In this document: piece after piece, positions 1 through 7,620 of the stretch
Numbering within the stretch: position 1 is the first letter of the stretch
Layout: the number at the start of each line of letters is the position of its first letter
NCBI GenBank assembly: GCA_964586865.1
Contig: CAZPJM010000016.1
Coordinates: 1-35,050 of the forward strand
Direction of reading: 5' to 3'
DNA length: 35,050 nucleotides
DNA from: REDI01 sp964586865
Lineage (GTDB): Bacteria > Myxococcota_A > UBA796 > GCA-2862545
Made by a program: the position numbers and the translations under genes
Notes under the pieces: model-generated
Databases searched by the model: none
What the model was told of the DNA's origin: nothing
What the model saw: only the letters and a program-made list of their open reading frames with translations

Positions 1-828
1 CCCGGCGGCGCGCCCCCACCCGCCTCGCCCCCGCCCGTGGCCGCCACGGGGGGCGCCATCGGTGGCCCGGTCTCCGGGGGCCCCGGCATGGCGTCGGGCC
101 CCGGGCCCGCCCTCGATGACGACGAGGACGCCGGCGGTGGCGGCGGTGGCATGAAGATCGCCCTCATCGGGGGTGGCGTCGTGGTGCTGCTCATCGCCTG
201 CCTCGGCGTGCTGGGCCTCGGCGGGGTGGCCGCCGTCATGATGTCGGACGGCAGCGAGGAGACCACCACGACGGCCTCCGACGACGACGACGACCGCGGC
301 TCCGCCGGGCGCGACGAGGCCGAGGACGACGAGCCCTCCGGCGGCGAGGACACGGCGGTCGTCCGGACCGGCGACGCCGCCGAGGACGAGCCCGAGGCCC
401 AGAAGGAGGTCGAGCCCCCCAAGCCCGTCTCGTCGGGTCGGCGCTCCACCACCTCGGGCCGCCGCTCCACCACCTCGGGCCGCCGCTCCGCGGCCTCGTC
501 GGGGCGCTCCTCCAGCTCGGGCAGCCGCTCCGCCGCCCGCCGCTCCACGACGCGCCGCAGCAGCTCCTCGGGCGGATCCGCCCCCGCGGCCAGCGGCCCC
601 ACCCGGGTGGTCTTCACCGTCCCCGGTCAGGGCGACATCCGCTGCGGCGACGGCACCAACAAGGACGCCGACGGCCGCGCCAGCATCACCTTCCGCACCG
701 TGCCCTCCGACGGGATCACCTGCACCTTCTTCGAGGGCGGCAGCAAGCCCGTCTGCGCCGGCTTCGTCATGCCGGGGCAGCGCAAGTGCAGCTGCGACAC
801 GGGCTCGGCCGAGATCAGCTGCGAGTGA
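1..828 (+). CDS. Membrane-anchored low-complexity protein, 5' end outside window
   Basis: The frame is open from the first base, so the N-terminus lies upstream; an internal GTG at 37 is possible but the Pro/Gly/Ala-rich sequence before it looks like the same protein. In order there is a Gly/Pro-rich linker, one strong transmembrane segment (about residues 40-70 counted from the GTG at 37), an acidic Asp/Glu/Thr tract, a Ser/Arg-rich tract with three SGRRSTT-like repeats, and a C-terminal domain of about 70 residues with seven cysteines and beta-type sequence. The layout is that of a single-pass protein with a small disulfide-rich extracytoplasmic domain on a long flexible stalk. Some myxobacterial kinases and zinc-ribbon proteins have similar linker-TM-tail layouts, but no catalytic domain is visible here and I do not assign a function. 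The gene ends 34 bases before dtd. Confidence 0.7.
   Translation, partial: PGGAPPPASPPPVAATGGAIGGPVSGGPGMASGPGPALDDDEDAGGGGGGMKIALIGGGVVVLLIACLGVLGLGGVAAVMMSDGSEETTTTASDDDDDRGSAGRDEAEDDEPSGGEDTAVVRTGDAAEDEPEAQKEVEPPKPVSSGRRSTTSGRRSTTSGRRSAASSGRSSSSGSRSAARRSTTRRSSSSGGSAPAASGPTRVVFTVPGQGDIRCGDGTNKDADGRASITFRTVPSDGITCTFFEGGSKPVCAGFVMPGQRKCSCDTGSAEISCE
433..495 (+). repeat. 21-nt tandem repeat, three copies
   Basis: Three in-frame units at 433-453, 454-474 and 475-495 encode SGRRSTT, SGRRSTT and SGRRSAA. They form the start of the Ser/Arg-rich stalk of the first gene. The copies differ at a few bases, so this is an old or drifting repeat. Confidence 0.85.
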
Positions 829-862
829 GCCCGGTCGCGCCCCCCGACGCCCCGGAGGCCCC

Positions 863-1306
863 GTGCGGGCGGTGCTCCAGCGCGTGAGTCAGGCCTCGGT
901 CACCGTCGACGGGCGGGTGACCGGGGCGGTGGACCGCGGCCTCCTGGTGCTGCTGGGCGTCGGCCCCGACGATGGGCCGGAGCAGGTCGGGTGGATGGCC
1001 CGCAAGGTGGCCGGCCTGCGGATCCACCAGGACGAGGCCGGCCGGATGAACCGCTCGCTCCTCGACATCGACGGCGGGGCCCTGGTCGTCTCCCAGTTCA
1101 CCCTCTACGGCGATGCGCGGAAGGGCCGCCGTCCCTCCTTCACCGGGGCCGCGCCCCCCGAGCTGGCCGAGCCCCTCTACGAGCGCTTCTGCGAGGCCCT
1201 GGCCGCCGAGGGGGTGGCGCCCGTGGCCCGTGGGGTCTTCGGCGCCCACATGGACGTGGCCCTGGTCAACGACGGGCCCGTCACCCTGGTCCTGGAGTCG
1301 CCGTGA
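863..1306 (+). CDS. dtd: D-aminoacyl-tRNA deacylase (Dtd)
   Basis: The 147-residue product has the usual full Dtd length. It starts MRAVLQRVSQASV, has the conserved SQFTLYGD motif at residues 77-84 followed by KGRRPSF, and ends with the cross-subunit Gly-cisPro motif GPVT near 138-141. The family hydrolyses D-amino acids (and mischarged glycine) from tRNA in the cytoplasm as a homodimer, protecting translation. The start is GTG, supported by GGAGG at 854-858 with a 4-nt spacer. The stop overlaps the GTG start of the next gene by 4 nt, so the two are likely co-transcribed and translationally coupled. Confidence 0.97.
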   Translation: MRAVLQRVSQASVTVDGRVTGAVDRGLLVLLGVGPDDGPEQVGWMARKVAGLRIHQDEAGRMNRSLLDIDGGALVVSQFTLYGDARKGRRPSFTGAAPPELAEPLYERFCEALAAEGVAPVARGVFGAHMDVALVNDGPVTLVLESP

Positions 1307-2118
1307 ACGAGCTCGACGTGGCCCTCGAGGCCGCCCACGCCGCGGGTCGCCGGCTGGTCGAGGCCCACCGCACCGGCCCCGACCACGTGGACCACAAGGG
1401 CGCCGTCGACCTGGTGACCGAGGTGGACCGGGCCTGCGAGGCGGCGGTGCGGGCCGTCCTCGACCGGCACACCCCCGACATCCCCGTGCTGGGCGAGGAG
1501 GAGGGGGGCGACTTCGACGCGCCGACCCGGTGGGTGGTGGATCCGCTGGACGGCACGACCAACTTCGTCCACGGCTTCCCCTGGTTCTGCGTCAGCGTGG
1601 GCCTCGAGGTCGATGGCGTCCGCGAGGTGGGCGTGGTCCTCGACCCGCTGCGACCCGCCTGCTTCACCGCCCGGCGGGGCCACGGGGCCCACCTGGACGG
1701 CCGGCGCCTGCGGGTCTCGGACACCCGACGGCTGGACGCGGCCCTGGTGGCGACGGGCTTCGCCTACGACCGGCGGGAGCGGGCCCGGGCGTATCTGTCC
1801 TACGTGCAGGCCATGATCCGACACGCCCAGGGGATCCGCCGGGCCGGGGCCGCGGCCCTGGACCTGGCCTGGCTCGCTGCCGGCCGGCTCGACGCCTACT
1901 GGGAGTTCAACCTCAAGCCCTGGGACGTGTCGGCCGGGGCCCTCCTGGTCGAGGAGGCCGGCGGGCGGATCACCGATCACGCGGGCGGGCCGCTCCACGG
2001 GCGGTTCCCGGCGCCCCTCGCATCCAATGGGCACCTGCACGACGCCGCGCTGGGGGTGCTCGCCCGGGTGACCGAGGGCCTGGACCCCGCCGAGCGGATC
2101 CGCCCCCCCGAGGACTGA
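1303..2118 (+). CDS. Inositol monophosphatase family phosphatase
   Basis: The 271-residue product carries the FIG/IMPase metal-site motifs: GEEEG at 64-68, DPLDGTTNFVHGFP starting at residue 80, and WDVSAGALLVEEAGG near residue 205. These supply the acidic ligands for two or three Mg ions that hydrolyse phosphate monoesters such as myo-inositol 1-phosphate. SuhB, CysQ and histidinol-phosphatase relatives share the same motifs, so the substrate cannot be read from the sequence. The GTG start overlaps the dtd stop by 4 nt, which fixes this start and implies coupling. The stop is one base from the end of the convergent 2120-5041 gene. Confidence 0.93.
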   Translation: MNELDVALEAAHAAGRRLVEAHRTGPDHVDHKGAVDLVTEVDRACEAAVRAVLDRHTPDIPVLGEEEGGDFDAPTRWVVDPLDGTTNFVHGFPWFCVSVGLEVDGVREVGVVLDPLRPACFTARRGHGAHLDGRRLRVSDTRRLDAALVATGFAYDRRERARAYLSYVQAMIRHAQGIRRAGAAALDLAWLAAGRLDAYWEFNLKPWDVSAGALLVEEAGGRITDHAGGPLHGRFPAPLASNGHLHDAALGVLARVTEGLDPAERIRPPED

Positions 2119-2119
2119 G

Positions 2120-5041
2120 CTACAGCACCGGCTCGCCGTCCAGGTACCACCGCCCCGGGGCCAGCCCGCCCCCCGCGCGGCGCCGCCACTGGCGCCACGC
2201 CGCCAGGTGGGCCTGCTGGACCCGCCACGGACCCTCGGCATCGAAGGGCAGGTTCTGCCCCGAGGTGATGACCAGCTCGTCGTGGGCGGTGCGCCGGGTC
2301 CAGGGGTCGTCGTCCTCCATGCGCTCGAGGAGGAGGTCGACCGTGAAGACCCGGCCATCGCGGTGGCGCCGGCCCTCCGGGAAGGCGTCGGCGTGGCGCT
2401 CCCACCACACGTTCCACCGCGTCTTCCAGCCCGGATCGTCCACCGGCTCGGTGTGCCCGGTGAGGATCTGCAGCGCCCCGGCCGCCACCTCGACCATGCG
2501 CCGGTCCCGCCGCTCGAGGGCATCGAGGAGGTGGGTGACGGCGCGCGGATCGCCCAGCAGCCCCAGCCCCTGCAGCGCCCCCACCGCGCCCTCGCCCTGG
2601 CCGGAGGCGGCGTTCACCAGCAGGAGGAGGTGGGTGGGCCCGCCGTAGCGGCCGACGATCTCGCCGGGCGAGACCGTGAGGCCGGTCCGATCCTCGGTGA
2701 GGGCGCGGGCGTGGAAGTCGACGCCGCGCCGATCGCCCAGCATGAGCAGGGCCAGGGCGGCGGGCGCCTCGAGGATCGGATCGGAGAGGGCGGGGACGAT
2801 GGCCTCGACCACGCTGCGGTCGCCGATCCGGGCCAGGGCGGTGATGGCGGCCTTGCGGGAGACAGGGTGGGCGTCCTGGTCGGCGAGGGCCACCAGGGCA
2901 CGGAGCGCGCTCCGCTCCCGCCGCAGGCCGAGGGCCTCGGCCGCCTCGGCCACCACCGAGGCCGGGTGCCGGGTGGGCTCCTCGACACAGCGGAGCAGCC
3001 CATCCACGAGGGCGGCATTGGGGGACCGGGCGACAGCGCCCTGCAGGGCCGCCCGGGCGGGGCCCGTGACCTGCTGGCGCACCAGGTGATCCAGCAGCAC
3101 CTGGGCGGCCCGCCAGGAGCGGTGACCGGCGATGAGATCGACGCCGGCGACATAGCGGAGGACCGGGGTGTCCACCGCCCGCATGCGTCCCGAGGCCATG
3201 GCCCGCGAGCAGGCCTCGAGCTCGGCGGCGAGCCGCTCGACCACGGCCACCCCGCAGGCCGCGATGGCCAGCCGGTGTGCCCCCAGCCGCCGCTCCGGTC
3301 GCTCGGCGTCCGGCCGCTCCCAGGGTGGGCGCTTGCGCCGGGCGTCATGGCGCGCCCGGGCCTGGGCCGTGGCCCGGTGCAGGTGCCAGTCCAGGCTGTG
3401 GCCCGGCTCGCCGGCCACCGCGTCCACGGCGGCGATCCCCGCGGCCAGATCCGCCTCTTCGAAGCGGCGACGAGCGGCCCCGATGAGCTCGCCGGGCTGT
3501 TCGACCACCCGCGCCAGCCGCAGCAGGGCCCAGCCCTCGCGAACGGGCAGCTCGTGGCGTGCGAAGCCCTCGACGGCGGCGCGGGCGTGGGTGTAGGCGG
3601 CCTGGGCCCGACCGGCATCGAGGGCCAGATCGGCGAGCCGCAGGTGCAGCCGGAACCGGGTCTCCGGCTCGTCCTGCCGGTCGAGGGCCGCCAGGCCCTC
3701 CTCGTAGGCCGTGTGGGCGGCCGCACCGTCGCCCGCGGCACGCTCCAGATCGCCACGGGCGAGGGCCAGACGCCCCTCGAAGGGGGCGAGGGCCAGCGCC
3801 CGCACGGACTCGGTGGCGCGCTCCAGCCAGCGCGCGGCCTGGGGCAGCCGCTCCCGCCGGACCGCCCGCTCGGCGTGGAGCAGGGCCGCCATCGCCCGCC
3901 CCTCGTCGTCGAGCCCCAGCTCCAGGGCCTCGTCCAGGATGTTCTCGGCCCAGGGCTCCTCGCGGGTGACCGCCACCTGTCCCAGCACCAGCCGGCCCGC
4001 CCCCTGCAGATCCGAAGGCCCCTCCCGGCGCAGGCGGCGGAGGAGGGCCTCCGCCTCGTCGTGCTGACCCAGATCGGCCTGCAGCGCGGCGAGCTCCAGG
4101 AGGACCTCCCAGGGGGTGCCCCCCCACCGGGTGGCCCGGGCCCGGGCCAGGAGGTCGAGGAGCGCGTCGCGGGCGCCGGACCGCCGACCCCGCAGCAGCC
4201 GGCTCCGGGCGAGCTGACGACCGGCCGCCACCAGCAGCCTGGCCTCGTCGGCGTCGCGCACATCGCCCACCTGCTCGGCGAGGAAGCGCGCCAGCTCGCG
4301 TTCGTGGGCCTCGGGGTCGGAGAAGGCCCCGGCCAGGGCCCGGAACACGTCCGGGTCGAGGGAGGGGGCGCCCGGATAGGCCAGGGGCAGGCGGGCGCGC
4401 TGGAAGCCGCCGAGCCACGCCCGCCGCGCCGCGGAACGATCCACGACCGCCAGGGCATCGCCCAGGCGCTGCCACGCCGCCACCGCCACGCCCGGGTGCT
4501 CCGTGGCCCGCTCGAGGGGCCCGCGGGCAGCGTCGGGATCGCCCTCGCGCAGGGCGCGCAGCCCGGCGGCGAGGAGCTGGTAGGGGTCGGAGCGATCCGC
4601 CTCGAAGCGCAGCGCCACCCGATCCTGCTCGCGCGTGACCCGGGCCTCGGTGACGGCGATGGTGGCCCGGAGCCAGCCCCCGAAGGTGGCGTGCTGGGGA
4701 TGGAGCCGATCGCCCTCCCAGGTGCCGAAGGCATGCCCCCCGAAGCCGTCGGCCGCCCAGGCCCACTGGGTGCCCTGGACCTCGGCGAAGAGGACCACGT
4801 CGGGCACGGTGTCAGCCGCCACGGCCACCGCCGAGGTGGCCCGCACGCGCACCGCCCCCCGGAGCAGGGAGCCGCCATTGTGCCGCTCGAGGAAGGTGCG
4901 GAGGCCCGGGGGCAGCGGCCGCGCCAGGTGGCCCTCGAGGGCGGTGAGGGCCTCGGGGGAGGCGGGACCGGGCAGGCGGTTCACGTCCTGCTTGTACTTG
5001 CCGACGATGCGGTCGACGGGGGCGAAGAGGGAGGCACTCAT
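2120..5041 (-). CDS. SUKH (SMI1/KNR4)-TPR-HEAT multidomain protein
   Basis: This 973-residue cytoplasmic protein (no signal or TM segment) has three regions. Residues about 15-135 resemble SMI1/KNR4 (SUKH) domains: LPPGLRTFLERHNGGSL, then a buried WAWAADGFGGHAFGTW strand region. Residues about 150-580 are Ala/Leu/Arg-rich helical repeats of TPR type. Residues about 590-860 are HEAT-type repeats (for example VSRKAAITALARIGDRSVVE). The tail has paired tryptophans (WNVWWERHADAFPEG) and LPFDAEGP, resembling from memory the tail of the TIGR02270 HEAT family found near type VI secretion genes. SUKH domains occur in immunity and scaffold proteins. A scaffold role is an inference; no partner toxin is adjacent. 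ATG start at 5041. Confidence 0.8.
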   Translation of the reverse strand: MSASLFAPVDRIVGKYKQDVNRLPGPASPEALTALEGHLARPLPPGLRTFLERHNGGSLLRGAVRVRATSAVAVAADTVPDVVLFAEVQGTQWAWAADGFGGHAFGTWEGDRLHPQHATFGGWLRATIAVTEARVTREQDRVALRFEADRSDPYQLLAAGLRALREGDPDAARGPLERATEHPGVAVAAWQRLGDALAVVDRSAARRAWLGGFQRARLPLAYPGAPSLDPDVFRALAGAFSDPEAHERELARFLAEQVGDVRDADEARLLVAAGRQLARSRLLRGRRSGARDALLDLLARARATRWGGTPWEVLLELAALQADLGQHDEAEALLRRLRREGPSDLQGAGRLVLGQVAVTREEPWAENILDEALELGLDDEGRAMAALLHAERAVRRERLPQAARWLERATESVRALALAPFEGRLALARGDLERAAGDGAAAHTAYEEGLAALDRQDEPETRFRLHLRLADLALDAGRAQAAYTHARAAVEGFARHELPVREGWALLRLARVVEQPGELIGAARRRFEEADLAAGIAAVDAVAGEPGHSLDWHLHRATAQARARHDARRKRPPWERPDAERPERRLGAHRLAIAACGVAVVERLAAELEACSRAMASGRMRAVDTPVLRYVAGVDLIAGHRSWRAAQVLLDHLVRQQVTGPARAALQGAVARSPNAALVDGLLRCVEEPTRHPASVVAEAAEALGLRRERSALRALVALADQDAHPVSRKAAITALARIGDRSVVEAIVPALSDPILEAPAALALLMLGDRRGVDFHARALTEDRTGLTVSPGEIVGRYGGPTHLLLLVNAASGQGEGAVGALQGLGLLGDPRAVTHLLDALERRDRRMVEVAAGALQILTGHTEPVDDPGWKTRWNVWWERHADAFPEGRRHRDGRVFTVDLLLERMEDDDPWTRRTAHDELVITSGQNLPFDAEGPWRVQQAHLAAWRQWRRRAGGGLAPGRWYLDGEPVL

Positions 5042-5068
5042 GGGCCCATCCTAGCGCGCATCCCTGCT

Positions 5069-5116
5069 GGGCGTCCCCGACGGAGACGCCCCGCCGGGAG
5101 GGCACCGACGGGGCGT
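5069..5116 (-). terminator. Two overlapping alternative hairpins in the 5042-5148 gap
   Basis: GGGCGTC at 5069-5075 can pair with GACGCCC at 5085-5091, or ACGCCCCG at 5086-5093 can pair with CGGGGCGT at 5109-5116. The two stems share the middle arm and exclude each other. They lie just past the small gene ending at 5149 and before the start of the 2120-5041 gene on the same strand. They could be a terminator or an attenuator-like leader. There is no U-tract. Confidence 0.3.
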
Positions 5117-5148
5117 GACCAGGAGCGCGGGCCGGGCCCGCGGAGGCA

Positions 5149-5406
5149 TCAGGAGAGGGTGCGGGTGAGGGCCGCCGAGGGGCGACGGCTGGCGGCCTCG
5201 CCGAGGCGGCGCACGGTGCCGCGCAAGGCCACCAGGCCATCCCGCGCGAAGCCGCCGGAGAGCACCGACAGGTCCTGCCAGGCGCGGGCCGAGGCCGCGA
5301 CCTGGACGGCGCGCCAGGGCAGGGCGGCGATGCCGAGACCGCCCGCGACGAGCAGCAGGGCGGCGAGGGAGCCGGTGAGGGTGAGGTCGATGAGCGTGGC
5401 GTCCAT
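5149..5406 (-). CDS. Small single-pass membrane protein, unknown function
   Basis: An 85-residue ORF starting MDATLIDLTLTGSLAALLL. It has one strong hydrophobic helix at about residues 10-32 followed by a basic, Ala/Arg-rich tail of about 50 residues. The ATG at 5404-5406 is preceded by GGAGG with a 5-nt spacer and by a good sigma70-type promoter (5429-5457), which is the main reason to call it real. It is not recognised as a known family. It is divergent from the WYL regulator at 5584, and the spacer carries an inverted repeat over its promoter, so regulation by that protein is a reasonable guess. Confidence 0.65.
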   Translation of the reverse strand: MDATLIDLTLTGSLAALLLVAGGLGIAALPWRAVQVAASARAWQDLSVLSGGFARDGLVALRGTVRRLGEAASRRPSAALTRTLS

Positions 5407-5428
5407 GGAGGCCTCCGTGGGTGCCGGT

Positions 5429-5457
5429 AGATTACTGAACGCCTGTCTACTGGTCAA
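5429..5457 (-). promoter_or_regulatory. Sigma70-like promoter of the small membrane protein
   Basis: On the minus strand TTGACC (-35, 5452-5457) and TAATCT (-10, 5429-5434) are separated by exactly 17 nt. In such a GC-rich window this is a notable match. The predicted start of transcription leaves a leader of about 16 nt before the ATG. Confidence 0.55.
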
Positions 5458-5464
5458 GCGTTCA
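5436..5464. promoter_or_regulatory. Inverted repeat TGAACGC-N15-GCGTTCA over the promoter (operator candidate)
   Basis: Perfect 7-bp arms at 5436-5442 and 5458-5464 bracket the -35 box and spacer of the minus-strand promoter. The site lies between divergent genes, one of which (5584-6597) encodes a WYL-type regulator. This fits an operator bound by a dimer; the binding protein is inferred. Confidence 0.4.
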
Positions 5465-5517
5465 TGATGCGCGAGGGCGGTTGGCCCACCCGCATCCGAC
5501 GTGTCAACCATCACCCG

Positions 5518-5547
5518 TAGACCTGCCAGAAATTGTCCGGGTACGAT
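5518..5547 (+). promoter_or_regulatory. Weak promoter candidate for the WYL regulator
   Basis: TAGACC at 5518-5523 and TACGAT at 5542-5547 are 18 nt apart, upstream of the ATG at 5584. The match is weak. Confidence 0.25.
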
Positions 5548-5583
5548 GGCACCGTAGACGACGCCCCCATCGAGGACCGACCC

Positions 5584-6597
5584 ATGAACAAGGCCCAGAA
5601 GCTGGTGAAGATGGTGGAGCTCATGACCCGCCGGGGCGGGGTCCGGGCCGCCGAGCTCCAGCAGCGCTTCGACCTGGACGCGCGCACGCTGCGTCGGTAC
5701 CTGGCGGACCTTCGGGACCTGGACATCCCCGTCGAGGACGACGGCCGCGGCGAGGACCGCATCGTGCGCATCGACCCGCGCTGGCGGCGCACCGGCGTCC
5801 AGCTCTCCCTCGCCGAGGTCCTCTCGCTCCACTTCGGGCGCACCCTCTTCAACTTCCTGGACGGCACCTCCTTCGCCGAGGATCTCACCGGCGCCATCGA
5901 GCGGCTGGAGCCCGCCATCAGCCGCGCCGACCAGCACCTGGCGCGCCAGCTCGACACCAAGTTCATCGCCGTGCCCGAGCCCTCCAAGCGCTGGACCGAG
6001 CGCAGCAACGAGGTCATCGACGAGGCCATCAGCGCCCTCGTCTACAACAACCCGGTCGACGCCCGCTATCGGAAGGTGGGCGGCGCCGTGAGCGAGAAGC
6101 TCCTTCACCCCTACACCCTCGCCACCTACCGGCAGGGTCTCTACCTGTTCGCCTTCGACGTCTCGGCCGGCCTGGTCAAGACCTACGCCCTGGAGCGCTT
6201 CGTGGACATGTGGCGCCGCCGCAACGAGCACTTCGAGTCGCCCCGCGGCTGGGCGCCCCGCGCCCACATCGCCCACGCCTTCGGCATCATCTCCGCGCCC
6301 CCCGCCCACGTCTCCATCGCCTTCTCTCCCGGCGCCACCGCCTATGTGCGGGAGCGGGTCTGGCACCCCACCCAGACCTTCCACACCCGCGCCGACGGCT
6401 GGCTCGTCCTGGGCCTGACCGTCGGCGTCACCGTCGAGCTCGTCAACTGGGTCTGCTCCTTCGGCCGCGACGCCCACGTCCTCTCCCCGCCCTCCCTCCG
6501 CCAGCGGGTGGCCTCCTCCCTGCGCGAGGCGGCCGATCGCTACGCCGCCGAGCGCACGGGGCCCACCGACGGGTCCGACCCGGGCGGAGCCGACTAG
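5584..6597 (+). CDS. HTH-WYL domain transcriptional regulator
   Basis: The 337-residue product begins with a winged helix-turn-helix of HTH_11/DeoR type (residues about 1-60; KLVKMVELMTRRGGVRAAEL, then TLRRYLADLRDLDIPVEDD). The middle and C-terminal parts match a WYL sensor module (RYRKVGG, then HPYTLATYRQGLYLFAFD) and a WCX-like end with LREAADRYAAE. Family members bind DNA and sense a ligand, often a nucleotide or nucleic acid, to regulate neighbouring operons. The ATG at 5584 is chosen because GAGGA lies 7 nt upstream; an in-frame extension to 5533 has no such site. The stop abuts the GTG of the next gene, so they are probably one operon. Function and ligand of this member are unknown. Confidence 0.9.
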   Translation: MNKAQKLVKMVELMTRRGGVRAAELQQRFDLDARTLRRYLADLRDLDIPVEDDGRGEDRIVRIDPRWRRTGVQLSLAEVLSLHFGRTLFNFLDGTSFAEDLTGAIERLEPAISRADQHLARQLDTKFIAVPEPSKRWTERSNEVIDEAISALVYNNPVDARYRKVGGAVSEKLLHPYTLATYRQGLYLFAFDVSAGLVKTYALERFVDMWRRRNEHFESPRGWAPRAHIAHAFGIISAPPAHVSIAFSPGATAYVRERVWHPTQTFHTRADGWLVLGLTVGVTVELVNWVCSFGRDAHVLSPPSLRQRVASSLREAADRYAAERTGPTDGSDPGGAD

Positions 6598-7533
6598 GTG
6601 CGCACCTCGCCCGTGGACCGGACCGGGCACGGCCGCTGGCCCCTCCGGGACGACCCGGCGGATCCGTGGGCCATCGACTGGCCCGACGACGACCTGGGAC
6701 TGGCCGATCGACGGAGCGCGTGGTGGGCCTCCCAGCCCGACGACGCGACCCATCGCCGGGCCGCGCGGGCCCTCCAGGACCACCTGGACGCGATCCACCG
6801 GGGCGTGGAGCCCCTGGAGCCGCCCCGACTCGGCGCCCTCGCCGAAGCTGCGGGGGTCAACCTGGATCTCCGCCACGACACCCGGCCGGTGGTGGAGGGC
6901 CCCTGGCGCGCCTCCGAGGCCTTCCTGGCACGGCTGGCCCTGGACCACGTCCCCCACGCGGGGCTCCTGGGGCCCGACATGGTCCTCGGGCCCTGGGTCG
7001 AGGCCCTGGACCCGCGCCAGGACCGCCGCACCCTCCAGCTGGCCCTCGCCCAGTGGGCGCCGGGCCACACCTCCCAGCGGCCCCCGGTCCAGGCCCTCCA
7101 CACGGCGCGACCCATCCCCCCGATCGACGTCCGCGCCGCCGCCCGCGCCGTCGCCGATGCGCCGCTGCTCCCCTGGCGCGCCCACCCCGCGGGGGAGGGC
7201 TCGCGCCTGGTCCCACGCCTGCCCCTGGCCGCCCATCGCCTCCCGGACCACCCGGTCCCGCTCCATCACGCCGCCGGCATCGCGCCCTTGCGGGATGGGG
7301 CCACCGTCCTGTGCCGCGCCGTGCGGGCGGGCGGCCGGTGGAGCGCGTGGGCACCGCTGGTCCTGCCCCACGACCCCCCCGACGCCACCGTCCGGGCCTG
7401 GCTCCTCCCGATCCTGGTGCGGGTCCGCCTCCGCCGCCGCCGCGCCACCGTCGAGGACGTGCTCCGGGGCCACGGCCACGACCTGGCCCGGGCCGCCCAC
7501 CTGGACGCCTGGGCTCACCTCCCCCCGCCCTGA
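6598..7533 (+). CDS. Hypothetical protein coupled to the WYL regulator
   Basis: A 311-residue soluble protein rich in Pro, Arg, His and Trp, with no signal peptide, TM segment or motif that I recognise. Its GTG start directly follows the TAG of the WYL gene with no spacer, which implies reinitiation from the regulator. The tail (LVRVRLRRRRATVEDVLRGHGHDLA) is strongly basic. Codon use matches neighbouring genes and the alternative frames look like GC-bias shadows, so I regard it as real. WYL-family genes often pair with a second regulator or effector protein, and this could be a partner, but nothing in the sequence proves it. Confidence 0.7.
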   Translation: MRTSPVDRTGHGRWPLRDDPADPWAIDWPDDDLGLADRRSAWWASQPDDATHRRAARALQDHLDAIHRGVEPLEPPRLGALAEAAGVNLDLRHDTRPVVEGPWRASEAFLARLALDHVPHAGLLGPDMVLGPWVEALDPRQDRRTLQLALAQWAPGHTSQRPPVQALHTARPIPPIDVRAAARAVADAPLLPWRAHPAGEGSRLVPRLPLAAHRLPDHPVPLHHAAGIAPLRDGATVLCRAVRAGGRWSAWAPLVLPHDPPDATVRAWLLPILVRVRLRRRRATVEDVLRGHGHDLARAAHLDAWAHLPPP

Positions 7534-7557
7534 CCTCCGACGCGAGTCCTCCTCCCT

Positions 7558-7577
7558 CGTGACAGCGTCCTGTCACG
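7558..7577. promoter_or_regulatory. Palindrome CGTGACAG-N4-CTGTCACG upstream of the lipoprotein operon
   Basis: Perfect 8-bp arms with a 4-nt centre (CGTC) sit 44 nt before the ATG at 7621 in the only intergenic space ahead of the three-gene lipoprotein operon. It could be an operator or a terminator-type stem for the 7533 gene; there is no T-run after it. A -10-like TAGAGT follows at 7596-7601. Confidence 0.45.
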
Positions 7578-7620
7578 GATCGCCCCTCCGGCGCGTAGAG
7601 TGCCCCCTTGCGAGGCCATC

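Noticed and set aside
5407..5416. 10-bp palindrome GGAGGCCTCC just before the small gene
   Set aside because: It contains the ribosome binding site and is short; chance symmetry in GC-rich DNA is more likely than an operator.
2207..5467. Plus-strand open frame of 1086 codons opposite the SUKH-TPR-HEAT gene
   Set aside because: Gly/Pro/Gln-rich shadow with no recognisable domain; the minus strand carries clear SUKH, TPR and HEAT sequence.
5407..7518. Upstream extension of the small membrane protein to 789 codons on the minus strand
   Set aside because: The extension is antisense to the WYL regulator and its partner; the ATG at 5406 has its own GGAGG and promoter.
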